From contig NZ_PJAR01000035.1 in assembly GCF_002836745.1 (NCBI RefSeq), positions 1-64,000 of the forward strand: a DNA stretch of 64,000 nucleotides, written 5' to 3'. The position numbers and the translations under genes were made by a program. Within the stretch, counting starts at the first letter, position 1. Each line of letters opens with the position of its first letter. Positions 37,056-49,224 of the stretch are shown in pieces. Origin of the DNA: Glaciecola sp. 33A. Its GTDB lineage: Bacteria; Pseudomonadota; Gammaproteobacteria; Enterobacterales; Alteromonadaceae. The notes under the pieces are model-generated. The model saw only the letters and a list, made by a program, of their open reading frames with translations, did no database searches and was not told where the DNA came from.

Positions 37056-39518
37056 ATGCCTGAAATAACAACTGTCACCCTAAATCAATTAAATGCGCTG
37101 ACTCGTGGATCGGAAGCGTCTGTTGCGCGAAATAATATCGACACCAACAACGCACAAACCCTTAATAGTGTTGCCGCAAAAGTCGTGGTTAGCCAAGTGT
37201 CATCTAACACAATTACACTAACCAACCCGCAAACTAAACAGTCCGTACAAATACCTGCCAGCGTGCTTGCTAACGTGGGCAATCTCAAAGCAGGTCAATC
37301 TTTTGAACTCATCAGTATTGCCAATAAACCAAACGCCTATGCACTTATTCCGGCGGTTGTTGCGAATAGACAAAATACTAATCTGGGTCAACAATCAGCA
37401 GTACTCGCCAGCAGCAACATTAGCGTTAACGACAATCAATTAAATACCCTCATTAGCAAAGCATCAGTTAGCGCAAATGTGAGTTTTAGTGGCAAGCCCA
37501 TTATTAATATATCAGGGCGGATAACGGCAATTTCAGCCAACCAAGTTAGCCTAAATATGTCGGTCCCCGGTTCAACTTTCGCGGCACAACAGGCCCAGCT
37601 AACGTTAAATAAGGCGCAGGTAAATAATCTACAGATTGGCGGTAGCATAAATATTGCGGTCGATATAAGCGCTAAGCAGGCAAGGATAATTTCTCTGAGC
37701 AGCACCGGCGAGCAAAATGTACTGAATGCAAATAACCCGAGCACTGCCATTAGGCTAAGTTCGCAACTAACACAATTAAACTCGGCCGTGTTGTCCAATA
37801 AATTAATTAGCACATCAATTTTGCAACAACTGTCGACGAGCTTAGCACCATCAAATGCGCCAGTGACTAATCGACAAAGCAATGTCGTGTCAGGATTAAC
37901 CCAAGCCATTATTCCTCTGACTGATACAAAACTGGCTGACTTACCCAAACCACTGCTAACATCACTGCAAAATGCCATTGCCAAGGCAAATACAAGCGGG
38001 GCCAGTCAGGTATCACTGGTGGTTGAAGGCACTGGCAATGCAAATACGCTAAAACTATCTGTTTTGGGAAACCTTAATAACTCAGCCGTTGAGCTTAATG
38101 CCAATCAAGCCAGGTTATTATTAGCCACGTTGGATGCTAAACCCAGGGGCAATGCTGGCTTGGGTGCCGACATTACGCTTGCAAAGGGTTCGCCAGCTAA
38201 CTTGGCAACAGGATCATTGGCAAGCGCATTATCGAATACGATTGCCAGACAAGGATTTATTGGTAGTCGCGCCGAATTAGGCGTTAATCAAGCCGGTAAT
38301 CCTGCGGTAACAAACCCGCAACCCGGATTAACTGACCCAGCGACAACAAAAACAACAACAATAAAGCGCGCTGCCACTAGCGCCCCCAGTTTCAAAACGG
38401 ATCTGCTGTTGGAACAATTAACTAAGTTCATCGATTCAAGACCCCAAGTTTCGCAACCTAATAACAAGCAAAATTCAAGTCTGTTGACGCAAATATTGGG
38501 TCAGCTACCAAATACAAAAATAGGCTCCGTAATTGAACAATTAAGCAATGTTGGAGCAACACAAAAAAGCAAGCCAACAAGCACTATTGATGCCTTAAAA
38601 ACGCAGGTACAAACATTAGCTAAAACAACCTTGGCTCAGTCGGCCAGTCAAACACAAACCCTGACTAATATTATTAGCGCATTGAATGCTGAAGCAGACA
38701 TAGCTGCGCTTAGCCCTGAAACCCAAGCGCTTTTACGAAATATCAAGGACACCTTACCGAACAAATCAACAACACAACCGGCCATCGATGCGCGAGCTAT
38801 ACAGCAGCTCATTAGCGCGCCTTTAAATAACCCACCACTAAATGCATTGTCACCCATAGCAGCAAGTAGTTTCTTGTCTGGATTGGTGACGTTGCTGCAG
38901 GTGAGCTTAGCCTCAAAGTTACAGCGGCAGTCGAATAAACAAGCAAGTAAGCTACAGGATCAAATTCCTGAGATTATCCAGAGCGTCGTACCAAACGTTA
39001 AGAACATCCAAAGCGCTAAGTTACTGCAAGACTTTCGCCAATTCGATGCTAAACACACCTTGAGTGCTGAAGTGGCTAAAATGTTATTTAGCCACCAACA
39101 TCACAAGCTAAAAAGTATCGAGTCTTCGCTGCACGGACAAGATCAGCTTTACTATGCCCTACCCAATATCTTTAATAAAAATGCAGACGATATTGAGTTG
39201 CTAATTAAGCGAGAAACGCGTGAAGACAAGAATAAAGACAGCACTGAAAGTATCTCTTCGTGGTATTTAACCCTGAAATTAGACGTTGGTCCGCTGGGTC
39301 AACTGCTAGCAAAAACACAACTAAGCGATGATGAAATAAAATTGCAGCTTTATACGTCAACCACCGAGCTTAAAAATAAAGCATTGGATATGTTGCCCTA
39401 TTTACAACGACGACTGTCGGCATTTGGCATTGAGCTGACCGAACAATCGTGTCAATTAGGAAAAATTCCTACGCAGTTAAAGAGCGAGCATTATCAAATT
39501 TTTGAGACCCAAGTATAG
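37056..39518 (+). CDS. FliK-like hook-length control protein
   Basis: An 820-residue protein. Residues 1-690 are low-complexity, rich in Asn, Gln, Ser, Ala and Thr, typical of FliK ruler regions. The last ~110 residues (SSWYLTLKLDVGPLGQLLAK, KLQLYTSTTELKNKALDMLP, LQRRLSAFGIELTEQSCQLG) match the FliK C-terminal domain pattern with L-D-x-G-x-L-G. FliK measures hook length and switches export specificity through FlhB. It is about twice the usual FliK length and lies outside a flagellar operon, beside ccm and flhX, as in Pseudomonas-type genomes. It may be a second FliK-like protein rather than the canonical one. There is no convincing ribosome site before the ATG. Confidence 0.72.
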   Translation: MPEITTVTLNQLNALTRGSEASVARNNIDTNNAQTLNSVAAKVVVSQVSSNTITLTNPQTKQSVQIPASVLANVGNLKAGQSFELISIANKPNAYALIPAVVANRQNTNLGQQSAVLASSNISVNDNQLNTLISKASVSANVSFSGKPIINISGRITAISANQVSLNMSVPGSTFAAQQAQLTLNKAQVNNLQIGGSINIAVDISAKQARIISLSSTGEQNVLNANNPSTAIRLSSQLTQLNSAVLSNKLISTSILQQLSTSLAPSNAPVTNRQSNVVSGLTQAIIPLTDTKLADLPKPLLTSLQNAIAKANTSGASQVSLVVEGTGNANTLKLSVLGNLNNSAVELNANQARLLLATLDAKPRGNAGLGADITLAKGSPANLATGSLASALSNTIARQGFIGSRAELGVNQAGNPAVTNPQPGLTDPATTKTTTIKRAATSAPSFKTDLLLEQLTKFIDSRPQVSQPNNKQNSSLLTQILGQLPNTKIGSVIEQLSNVGATQKSKPTSTIDALKTQVQTLAKTTLAQSASQTQTLTNIISALNAEADIAALSPETQALLRNIKDTLPNKSTTQPAIDARAIQQLISAPLNNPPLNALSPIAASSFLSGLVTLLQVSLASKLQRQSNKQASKLQDQIPEIIQSVVPNVKNIQSAKLLQDFRQFDAKHTLSAEVAKMLFSHQHHKLKSIESSLHGQDQLYYALPNIFNKNADDIELLIKRETREDKNKDSTESISSWYLTLKLDVGPLGQLLAKTQLSDDEIKLQLYTSTTELKNKALDMLPYLQRRLSAFGIELTEQSCQLGKIPTQLKSEHYQIFETQV

Positions 39519-39530
39519 TGATAATCTGAT

Positions 39531-39839
39531 ATGAAAGACGATACTAAAAAGGCAATTGGCCTAAAATACAAAACCGCCGAAAACAATTCTCCAACGGTCA
39601 TAGCCAAGGGCTTTGGAAGCTTAGCTGATGAGATCCTCGAGCTGGCAAAGCAAAATGGCGTCATGATCCATGAAGACCCCTATTTAAGCGATCTGTTAGC
39701 TAGAATGGATTTAGGTCAAGAAATACCCGAAAACCTGTACCATGTTATTGCTGAACTCATTGCCTTTTCTTATGTTTTACAAGGTAAGTTTCCCGAGTCT
39801 TGGTCGAATGTCCATCATAAAATTGATTTTAAAGAATAG
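39531..39839 (+). CDS. FlhB C-terminal-like export-switch protein (FlhX type)
   Basis: This 102-residue protein resembles only the cytoplasmic C-terminal domain of FlhB/YscU. KAIGLKYKTAENNSPTVIAK, then GFGSLADEILELAKQNGV, EDPYLSDLLARMDLGQEIPE and LYHVIAELIAFSYVLQGK follow FlhB closely. The membrane domain and the autocleavage motif N-P-T-H are absent. Such FlhX proteins can partly substitute for the cleaved FlhB-CC in specificity switching. It lies 12 bp after the FliK-like gene, its presumed functional partner. Length and start (ATG at 39531) are normal. Confidence 0.88.
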   Translation: MKDDTKKAIGLKYKTAENNSPTVIAKGFGSLADEILELAKQNGVMIHEDPYLSDLLARMDLGQEIPENLYHVIAELIAFSYVLQGKFPESWSNVHHKIDFKE

Positions 39840-39841
39840 TC

Positions 39842-40165
39842 ATTTTTTACTTTAATACTGGCTCTTGCAGACATCTGTATCCTTCGTGTCCATCGACATA
39901 ATTGGACCTGTGGATACGCCGCCAGGATGAAGACCAGGCGATACTGCTAATATAATTCATTCAACGGTAAATATTATTAGAAAGAATATTCTAGTGAGAT
40001 AGAAACTAAGATGTGCAGAATAAAAAAATGACTGAACTAGCCAGTCATTAAAACTACCGTTAAAAGGCAGCGCTAAAACAATTATCACTCCCCCGCCCTT
40101 TCCTAAGAGCAGAGGCGTGGCACATTAGCTCGGGAGAGTGTCGACCTAAAAGTTACCAATAAATC
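39842..40165. other. Intergenic region between flhX and recA with inverted repeats
   Basis: This 324-bp gap between convergent genes has no plausible coding frame. It holds a nested imperfect hairpin (GTATCC near 39879 pairing with GGATAC near 39914, with an inner TCCA/TGGA stem). A second possible pairing is CACTCCCCCG with CGGGAGAGTG near 40086 and 40132. No clean U-tract terminator is evident. I did not find recX here or anywhere else in the window. Confidence 0.5.
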
Positions 40166-41308
40166 TTAGTCTTCAGTTTCAGAATCAGAATCAGAAGCTT
40201 CGTCGTCATCTTCTGTTACTGCTACTGCGTCCGCTTTTTTGGTTTTAGGCATAAGCAATTCAGCACGAATTAGCGCTTCAATTTCATCAGCCATTGCTAC
40301 GTGTTCTTTTAGATAAGTAACCACATTAGCCTTACCTTGACCAATACGCTCGCCCTTGTAGCTATACCAAGCACCGGCTTTTTCAACTAGCTTCTGTTTA
40401 ACGCCTAAATCAATTAATTCAGCTTGTTTACAAATACCGGCACCATACATGATCTGAAATTCAGCTTGTTTAAACGGCGGTGCGACTTTGTTTTTTACCA
40501 CCTTAACCCGGGTTTCGTTGCCGACGACTTCATCACCGTCTTTAATTGCCCCTATACGACGAATATCTAAACGAACTGAGGCGTAAAACTTAAGTGCGTT
40601 ACCACCGGTCGTTGTTTCTGGGTTACCAAACATGACACCAATTTTCATACGAATTTGGTTAATGAAAATAACCAGTGTGTTTGAACGCTTAATATTTGCG
40701 GTTAATTTACGTAGCGCTTGAGACATTAAACGTGCTTGCAAACCAACGTGTGAATCACCCATGTCGCCTTCAATTTCAGCTCTGGGCGTTAACGCGGCTA
40801 CCGAGTCAATTACGACGACGTCAACGGCATTTGACCGTACCAACATGTCACAAATTTCAAGTGCTTGCTCACCTGTGTCAGGCTGAGAAACCAGTAAGTC
40901 GTTAATGTTTACACCCAGCTTTTCAGCATAAATAGGGTCAAGGGCATGCTCAGCATCAACGAATGCACAGACTTTACCTTTCTTTTGTGCTTCAGCGATA
41001 ACTTGCAGTGTTAGGGTTGTTTTACCCGAAGACTCAGGACCATATACTTCAACAACACGACCACACGGCAAGCCGCCTATGCCCAAAGCGATATCGATGG
41101 TCAGTGAACCTGTAGATATTGCTTCAATATCTAAGGCTTGGTTATCACCTAAACGCATGATTGCGCCTTTGCCGAATTGCTTTTCAATTTGACCTAGGGC
41201 AGCTTCCAATGCGCGGCTTTTGTTTTCGCTCATGCCTTTGTCTTCGTTACCCGTTCTTCTTGCTGGTGCTGCTTTTTTTGTTTTTTCAGCTTTTTTTAAC
41301 AAGGCCAT
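40166..41308 (-). CDS. recA: Recombinase RecA with N-terminal extension
   Basis: A 380-residue Rec[21 protein letters not shown], Walker [51 protein letters not shown], the L1/L2 loops ([19 protein letters not shown]) and an acidic C-terminal tail. It drives homologous recombination and the SOS response. The usual RecA start corresponds to residue 26 ([13 protein letters not shown]), but the only good ribosome site (AGGAG seven bases before ATG at 41308) sits at the longer start. This adds a Lys/Ala-rich N-terminal extension ([16 protein letters not shown]). Translation from the internal ATG cannot be excluded. Confidence 0.97.
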   Translation of the reverse strand: MALLKKAEKTKKAAPARRTGNEDKGMSENKSRALEAALGQIEKQFGKGAIMRLGDNQALDIEAISTGSLTIDIALGIGGLPCGRVVEVYGPESSGKTTLTLQVIAEAQKKGKVCAFVDAEHALDPIYAEKLGVNINDLLVSQPDTGEQALEICDMLVRSNAVDVVVIDSVAALTPRAEIEGDMGDSHVGLQARLMSQALRKLTANIKRSNTLVIFINQIRMKIGVMFGNPETTTGGNALKFYASVRLDIRRIGAIKDGDEVVGNETRVKVVKNKVAPPFKQAEFQIMYGAGICKQAELIDLGVKQKLVEKAGAWYSYKGERIGQGKANVVTYLKEHVAMADEIEALIRAELLMPKTKKADAVAVTEDDDEASDSDSETED

Positions 41309-41520
41309 TAAATTACTCCTAGGTGCATTGTATTGTGTTTTAGTAAGCGCCGTGTCTACTTATGTTAATGTTCACATCGCTCGTTATTTGTTTAGCAAAT
41401 AAGCCACTTACCAAACCGTGTATTATTAGTCTTATTTTTGTTAGATGTTTAATTAAATGCCTTGTCAATACTCCACTTTTATACGGAGTTAAACCAATAC
41501 ACCTAATCATTTATATCGCA

Positions 41521-41548
41521 AGTATACTGTATAACTATACAGTTTCAA
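41521..41548 (-). promoter_or_regulatory. SOS promoter of recA with LexA box
   Basis: On the minus strand TTGAAA (41548-41543) and TATACT (41526-41521) are separated by exactly the 16-base palindrome CTGTATAGTTATACAG (41542-41527), a full match to LexA CTGT-N8-ACAG. LexA bound here would block RNA polymerase. The predicted transcript starts near 41514, giving an unusually long leader of about 205 bases before the recA ATG. The rest of the 395-bp gap 41309-41703 shows no gene. Confidence 0.85.
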
Positions 41549-41703
41549 TGCCGAATTTTAAAAAAAATTTATGTTTATGAATTTACTCGTGTTTTTGTTT
41601 ATTGAGTCACCGTTGTAGAGAATAAACGCAATAACCAAGGGCATAAAAATCCGTTTTAGTTGACTTTTATACAGTGTATATACAGATGTTAACTAGAAAT
41701 GGC

Positions 41704-42285
41704 TTACATGTTAACTAGGCTGATGATCAGTTCTTTTAAGGCGAGTTTAATTGCTTGCTCTCTAACTTGCTGTCTGTCACCGCTAAAACATCTGGAAAAA
41801 GAACGAGTATGAATTTGATTACTCGGTTTGTTAGCGGACGTTTTTGCATGCAGGGTATCGAATGTTTTAACAAGTTCAGGATCCACACCACTGCTCTTTA
41901 CTGCAATAGCGAACCAGACCAAACCAACCGGTTTAGATGCAGTACCACCACCAGGACCGGCAATTCCGCTAATAGAAACGCATAAATCTGCACCGCTTTT
42001 GTGCAATCCGCCTTCTGCCATTTCGCGCACAACTTCTGAGGACACGGCCCCAAAGGTAGCCAAAGTAGCTACACTCACTCCCGCTTCCTCGTTTTTCGCT
42101 TGATTAGAATAAGTTACCCATGATTTCTCAAACCATTGCGACGAACCAGCAACCTCAGTAATAGCGAAAGCGACGCCGCCACCGGTGCATGACTCAACCG
42201 ATGCTACTTTTTTGTCTTTAGCGAGCAGCTCATCACCGAGGGTGCGAGCAAGCACGCCAACACTTTTTGCATTTAAGTTTTGCAA
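41704..42285 (-). CDS. pncC: Nicotinamide-nucleotide amidohydrolase PncC (CinA C-terminal-like)
   Basis: A 193-residue stand-alone CinA C-terminal domain. It has ESCTGGGVAFAITEVAGSS, WVTYSNQAKNEEAGV, AVSSEVVREMAEGGLHKSGA and ISGIAGPGGGTASKPVGLVW, then FSGDRQQVREQAIKLAL. It deamidates NMN to nicotinate mononucleotide. It lies upstream of recA on the same strand, the usual gammaproteobacterial order. A ~20-residue insert (KTSANKPSNQIHTRSF) before the F-S-G-D-R motif is longer than in E. coli PncC. Confidence 0.93.
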   Translation of the reverse strand: MQNLNAKSVGVLARTLGDELLAKDKKVASVESCTGGGVAFAITEVAGSSQWFEKSWVTYSNQAKNEEAGVSVATLATFGAVSSEVVREMAEGGLHKSGADLCVSISGIAGPGGGTASKPVGLVWFAIAVKSSGVDPELVKTFDTLHAKTSANKPSNQIHTRSFSRCFSGDRQQVREQAIKLALKELIISLVNM

Positions 42286-42376
42286 TGTCTATTTATATCC
42301 CTGTGGTTTTCATTACAATGGCGATACATAATAAAGACAAGCTGAAGTTGTCACAATAGAAACCTGTTTAAAAAGC

Positions 42377-45076
42377 ATGCCAAACAATAAAAACGAAAAA
42401 GTTAACGAGATAGTTCAAACAAGCTCCCCGGCAAACACGCCGATGATGACGCAATATCTGCGAATAAAGGCAGAACATCCTGATATTCTGCTATTTTATC
42501 GCATGGGCGACTTCTACGAGCTGTTTTTTGATGATGCAAAAAAAGCATCCAACCTTCTCAATATATCGCTCACTGCGCGAGGTAAGTCGGGCGGCGAGCC
42601 TATCCCAATGGCTGGTGTACCTTACCATGCTGCAGAAAACTATTTGGCAAAACTAGTTAAAATGGGCGAGTCAGTCGCCATATGCGAACAAATTGGTGAC
42701 CCGGCAACGAGTAAAGGACCCGTAGAGCGAGCGGTTCAGCGTATTGTTACGCCAGGCACCGTTACTGACGAAGCGTTATTAGACGAATCCAAAGACTCGG
42801 TTTTATTGGCTATTACCAAAGTCAAAGAGGTTTATGGTCTCGCTTCAATCGATATTACCAGCGGCCAATTCATGATTTTCGATGCGCAAAGTGACGAGGC
42901 ATTTCAAGCCGAACTTCAGCGTATTCAGCCTGCCGAAATTTTGTATCCCGAACAATGCTCGTTTTTCCATTTAATACAAAAATGCACAGGCTTGAGGCGT
43001 CGCCCGCAATGGGAGTTTGATAACGACACCGCTGTTTTGAAACTCAACACTCAGTTTGGCACCAAAGAACTTGATGGTTTTGGCATTAACGTCAATGCAG
43101 TTGCTATAGGCGCAGCAGGATGTGTTTTGCAATACGTGCAGGAAACTCAACGTACCGCCCTGCCGCATTTACGCAAAATAAGTCAGTACCGCGCTGATGA
43201 ATCGGTATTGATGGATGCAGCCACACAACAAAATTTAGAGCTGACGAGAACCTTGTCAGGGAACACAGAAAACACGTTATTTTCAGTCTTAAATAACACC
43301 TCAACGGCCATGGGCAGTCGCTTGTTGCAACGCTGGTTGCATCGCCCTATCACTAACAAAACCAAGCTATTATTTAGGCAAAACAGCATTGCTGATGTGC
43401 AACGCCAAGACTATGCCATATTACAAGATTTCCTTAAGCAAATTGGTGATGTTGAACGAATATTAGCGCGCATGGCGTTACGCTCGGCTCGTCCCCGAGA
43501 TTTTTCAAGACTCAAAGAAGCCTTAAATATACTGCCCGACCTGCAGCAATGGTTGCGTGATTGTATGCCCTCATCACAACATGACTCATTCAGTATTTTT
43601 AGCCGTGATATTGGCGAATACCCACATGTTGCTGCGCTATTAAACCGGGCAATTATCGACAATCCGCCGGTTGTTTTGCGCGACGGCGGCGTAATAGCAG
43701 AAGGCTACTCAGAGGAACTTGATGAATTGCGTGCGCTGTCAAAAGGCGCAACCGATTTTCTTGACCGACTAGAACAAAAAGAGCGCGAACGTACCGGCAT
43801 TCCTACGCTAAAAGTGAATTATAACCGAGTGCATGGATTTTTCATTGAAGTGAGCCATGCCAATACGGATAAAATTCCGCCCGACTATGTGCGCCGGCAA
43901 ACGCTTAAAAACAATGAACGTTATATTATCCCTGAACTTAAAGCCCACGAAGACAAAGTGCTAACAAGCCAAAGTAAAGCATTGGCATTAGAAAAGAAGC
44001 TCTACGAAGCCTTGTTTGACGACATCGCACCTGAGTTGGCCAGCTTAATGCAAAGCGCGGTCGCGTTAGCTACTTTGGACGTACTCACGAATTTTGCTGA
44101 ACGCGCTGATACCTTGAATTTGCATCGGCCCGAATTAGTCGAACAAAACATCATTAATTACAGCGACGGTCGTCACTTGGTCGTTGAAGAAGTGATGCAC
44201 TCGCCCTTTATCGCAAATCCATTATTTATGGACGATAAAACGCGCATGCTCATGATCACGGGGCCAAACATGGGCGGTAAATCGACGTATATGCGTCAAA
44301 CGGCACTCATCGTGTTGCTCGCTTACGTTGGCTGTTATGTGCCTGCAAAAGAAGCACAAATTGGGCCTATTGACCGCATATTCACGCGTATTGGCGCGGC
44401 TGATGATTTAGCTTCGGGGCGCTCAACTTTTATGGTTGAAATGACTGAAACCGCGAACATTTTAAATAATGCAACCGCAAACAGTTTGGTATTGATGGAC
44501 GAAATTGGTCGCGGCACCAGTACTTATGATGGCTTAAGCCTAGCGTGGTCATGTGCACAATGGTTGTCTGAAAAACTCCATGCATTCACCTTATTTGCCA
44601 CACATTATTTTGAACTCACCAGTTTATCAGACAGCATTCCAACGATTACTAACATACATTTAAGCGCCGTTGAACACGATGACGAAATTCGCTTTATGCA
44701 TCAGGTGCAGCAGGGTGCAGCGAGTAAAAGTTATGGATTGCAAGTGGCTAAGCTAGCGGGTGTTCCGAAGGCCGTTATTGATTCAGCAAAACGCAAATTG
44801 GCTGAATTAGAACGACTCGATGTGGTTAATGCAAGCAATGCAGTTAACAAGGTCACGCGTTCAATTAGCGAGCACTCTATTAACCAGCACTCTACAAACG
44901 AGCACTCAAGTGGCAAACAACCAGCACCGGAAATAAAAAGAGAAACCCAATTGAGCATGTCTTTTGAAACCCCAGAGCATTGGTTAGAGCAAAAGATCAA
45001 ACAAATTGATATTGATGACCTCACACCAAGACAAGCATTAGCCTTACTTTATCAATGGCGAAAGGAACTTAAGTAG
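42377..45076 (+). CDS. mutS: DNA mismatch repair ATPase MutS
   Basis: An 899-residue MutS. The mismatch-reading motif is in [20 protein letters not shown] (F-Y-E), followed by connector, core and clamp domains ([20 protein letters not shown]). The ATPase has Walker [21 protein letters not shown], the [18 protein letters not shown] segment, Walker [21 protein letters not shown] and [10 protein letters not shown]. It recognises mismatches with MutL. A Ser/His/Asn-rich linker near residues 830-855, with three 15-bp DNA repeats (44871-44910), precedes the C-terminal tetramer helix ([13 protein letters not shown]). It is divergent from pncC-recA with 91 bp between. Confidence 0.97.
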   Translation: MPNNKNEKVNEIVQTSSPANTPMMTQYLRIKAEHPDILLFYRMGDFYELFFDDAKKASNLLNISLTARGKSGGEPIPMAGVPYHAAENYLAKLVKMGESVAICEQIGDPATSKGPVERAVQRIVTPGTVTDEALLDESKDSVLLAITKVKEVYGLASIDITSGQFMIFDAQSDEAFQAELQRIQPAEILYPEQCSFFHLIQKCTGLRRRPQWEFDNDTAVLKLNTQFGTKELDGFGINVNAVAIGAAGCVLQYVQETQRTALPHLRKISQYRADESVLMDAATQQNLELTRTLSGNTENTLFSVLNNTSTAMGSRLLQRWLHRPITNKTKLLFRQNSIADVQRQDYAILQDFLKQIGDVERILARMALRSARPRDFSRLKEALNILPDLQQWLRDCMPSSQHDSFSIFSRDIGEYPHVAALLNRAIIDNPPVVLRDGGVIAEGYSEELDELRALSKGATDFLDRLEQKERERTGIPTLKVNYNRVHGFFIEVSHANTDKIPPDYVRRQTLKNNERYIIPELKAHEDKVLTSQSKALALEKKLYEALFDDIAPELASLMQSAVALATLDVLTNFAERADTLNLHRPELVEQNIINYSDGRHLVVEEVMHSPFIANPLFMDDKTRMLMITGPNMGGKSTYMRQTALIVLLAYVGCYVPAKEAQIGPIDRIFTRIGAADDLASGRSTFMVEMTETANILNNATANSLVLMDEIGRGTSTYDGLSLAWSCAQWLSEKLHAFTLFATHYFELTSLSDSIPTITNIHLSAVEHDDEIRFMHQVQQGAASKSYGLQVAKLAGVPKAVIDSAKRKLAELERLDVVNASNAVNKVTRSISEHSINQHSTNEHSSGKQPAPEIKRETQLSMSFETPEHWLEQKIKQIDIDDLTPRQALALLYQWRKELK

Positions 45077-45079
45077 CTC

Positions 45080-45163
45080 TTTATTGCTTCTTTATTGCCT
45101 CTTTATTGCCTCTTTATTGCTTCTTTATTGCTTCTTTATCACTTCTTTATCACTTCTTTATCG
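45080..45163. repeat. 11-bp tandem repeat, 7.6 units, after mutS
   Basis: Four bases after the mutS stop, the unit TTTATTGCTTC (variants TTTATTGCCTC and TTTATCACTTC) repeats seven full times plus a partial copy. It is T-rich on the plus strand. No inverted-repeat terminator is seen at the mutS end, so this tract lies in the mutS 3' region. The remaining interval to 45400 holds the pyrG promoter region. Confidence 0.95.
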
Positions 45164-45184
45164 ACATTGTCACACATTTTTCAT

Positions 45185-45215
45185 TTACTCTGTGGGTAGT
45201 TTTTTAGTATACTAC
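45185..45215 (+). promoter_or_regulatory. Possible pyrG promoter
   Basis: TATACT near 45209 with TTTACT about 18 bases upstream is the best sigma-70-like match before pyrG. It leaves a leader of about 180 bases. The match is modest and rests on the -10 element. Confidence 0.3.
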
Positions 45216-45307
45216 TCTCCCATCAAAGCATGCCTTCAATGTGCTTAAGGATCCATGATTTGGCGCTCGATATAAGCTAATATTTAATTAAAGATGAATA
45301 TTAGTAA

Positions 45308-47029
<1,722 letters not shown>

Positions 47030-47040
47030 AGAATAAATAA

Positions 47041-48360
<1,320 letters not shown>

Positions 48361-48435
48361 TCGGGTTTTACATTAAATGCAGGCCGACAAGGTCAGTTTT
48401 ACGGGCTATTTGCCAATAAAATCAGAGTAATTAAT

Positions 48436-48479
48436 GAAAGCGGTATCTTTATGGTTTAAGATGCCGTTTCGTTTTTTTA
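48436..48479 (+). terminator. Intrinsic terminator after pyrG-eno
   Basis: An imperfect stem of about 11 pairs (GCGGTATCTT with AAGATGCCGT, one G-T wobble) around a TATGGTTT loop is followed by GTTTTTTT. It sits 75 bases after the eno stop. Confidence 0.75.
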
Positions 48480-48504
48480 GCATTGAAATTAAATAAAATA
48501 AGTG

Positions 48505-49155
48505 ATGAGCGACCAACAACCCGATCAAACCAACATATTTAACTTAGCCGAACAGTTCCCCAACGTCGCTGAGTTATGCAACGCGTTGTATGAACGAGAG
48601 TTACTTAGTCTTGCTACTAGCAATATCAAAGATCCCATCCTGCTGAAAAGAAAACTCAGTGGTTTGTCTTATCATATTAAAAATGCCGCCGAATTTCTAA
48701 TTAACGAACCCACACCAATCGATGTCGATGTTCACAATGGCACTTGGAAGTCGAAACAAGCGAACAAATGCCCCGCAGCTAAACTTGTCGCCAATGCAAA
48801 AGAAATAGCCAAAGCAGAAACTTGGTTCAAACAACATCATTATCATGGCGGTGTGGTTTGTGTTTACGTGAATAATTATGGCAATGAGCATATTGAGCTC
48901 GATTCAATTGATATGTTTACCAGTCCAGTAGACAAATTACACACCAATAAATTTGCTTGGTTTGCCCTGAACGGCGAATCACTCGAAGATGCAAAAAATC
49001 ATGTAAGCCATCGTTTAGTGAAGCCTAGTAAAGCCGTTTTCAGCGCCGCTTGCAGCGGGCATACATGGAATACCAAAGGCAAAGCGATACCAAGAGCGTT
49101 AAGTTTACGAGAATTATTATTGTCGACGAATATTAATTGGAAGACGTTTAGGTAA
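48505..49155 (+). CDS. Protein of unknown function
   Basis: A 216-residue soluble protein with no signal peptide or membrane segment; I do not recognise a family. The start is ATG at 48505, or GTG one codon earlier; both lack a strong ribosome site. Visible features are a predicted helical N-terminus (FNLAEQFPNVAELCNALYER), a mixed middle (WFKQHHYHGGVVCVYVNNYG) and a basic end (GKAIPRALSLRELLLS). It lies between the eno terminator and a lipoprotein gene on the same strand (69-bp gap). Codon usage looks like that of its neighbours, so it is probably a real gene. Confidence 0.7.
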   Translation: MSDQQPDQTNIFNLAEQFPNVAELCNALYERELLSLATSNIKDPILLKRKLSGLSYHIKNAAEFLINEPTPIDVDVHNGTWKSKQANKCPAAKLVANAKEIAKAETWFKQHHYHGGVVCVYVNNYGNEHIELDSIDMFTSPVDKLHTNKFAWFALNGESLEDAKNHVSHRLVKPSKAVFSAACSGHTWNTKGKAIPRALSLRELLLSTNINWKTFR

Positions 49156-49224
49156 TTAAACATGCTTGAGCTACTATACTGACTAATGATGCTCAGTCTG
49201 CTGCCCACATAAGGAAGTAAATAA

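Noticed and set aside
37436-37984. Long minus-strand open frame opposite the FliK-like gene
   Set aside because: It lies wholly within the FliK-like coding region, is rich in Cys/Leu from the complementary codons and resembles no family.
40074-40165. tRNA-like segment GCACATTAGCTCGGGAGAG downstream of recA
   Set aside because: The D-arm resemblance is not supported by an acceptor stem, a pairing anticodon arm or a T-loop, so it is not called as a tRNA gene.
45080-45163. CRISPR array or iteron origin
   Set aside because: Units are directly adjacent 11-mers with no spacers, there are no cas or replication genes, and the sequence is simple T-rich repeat.
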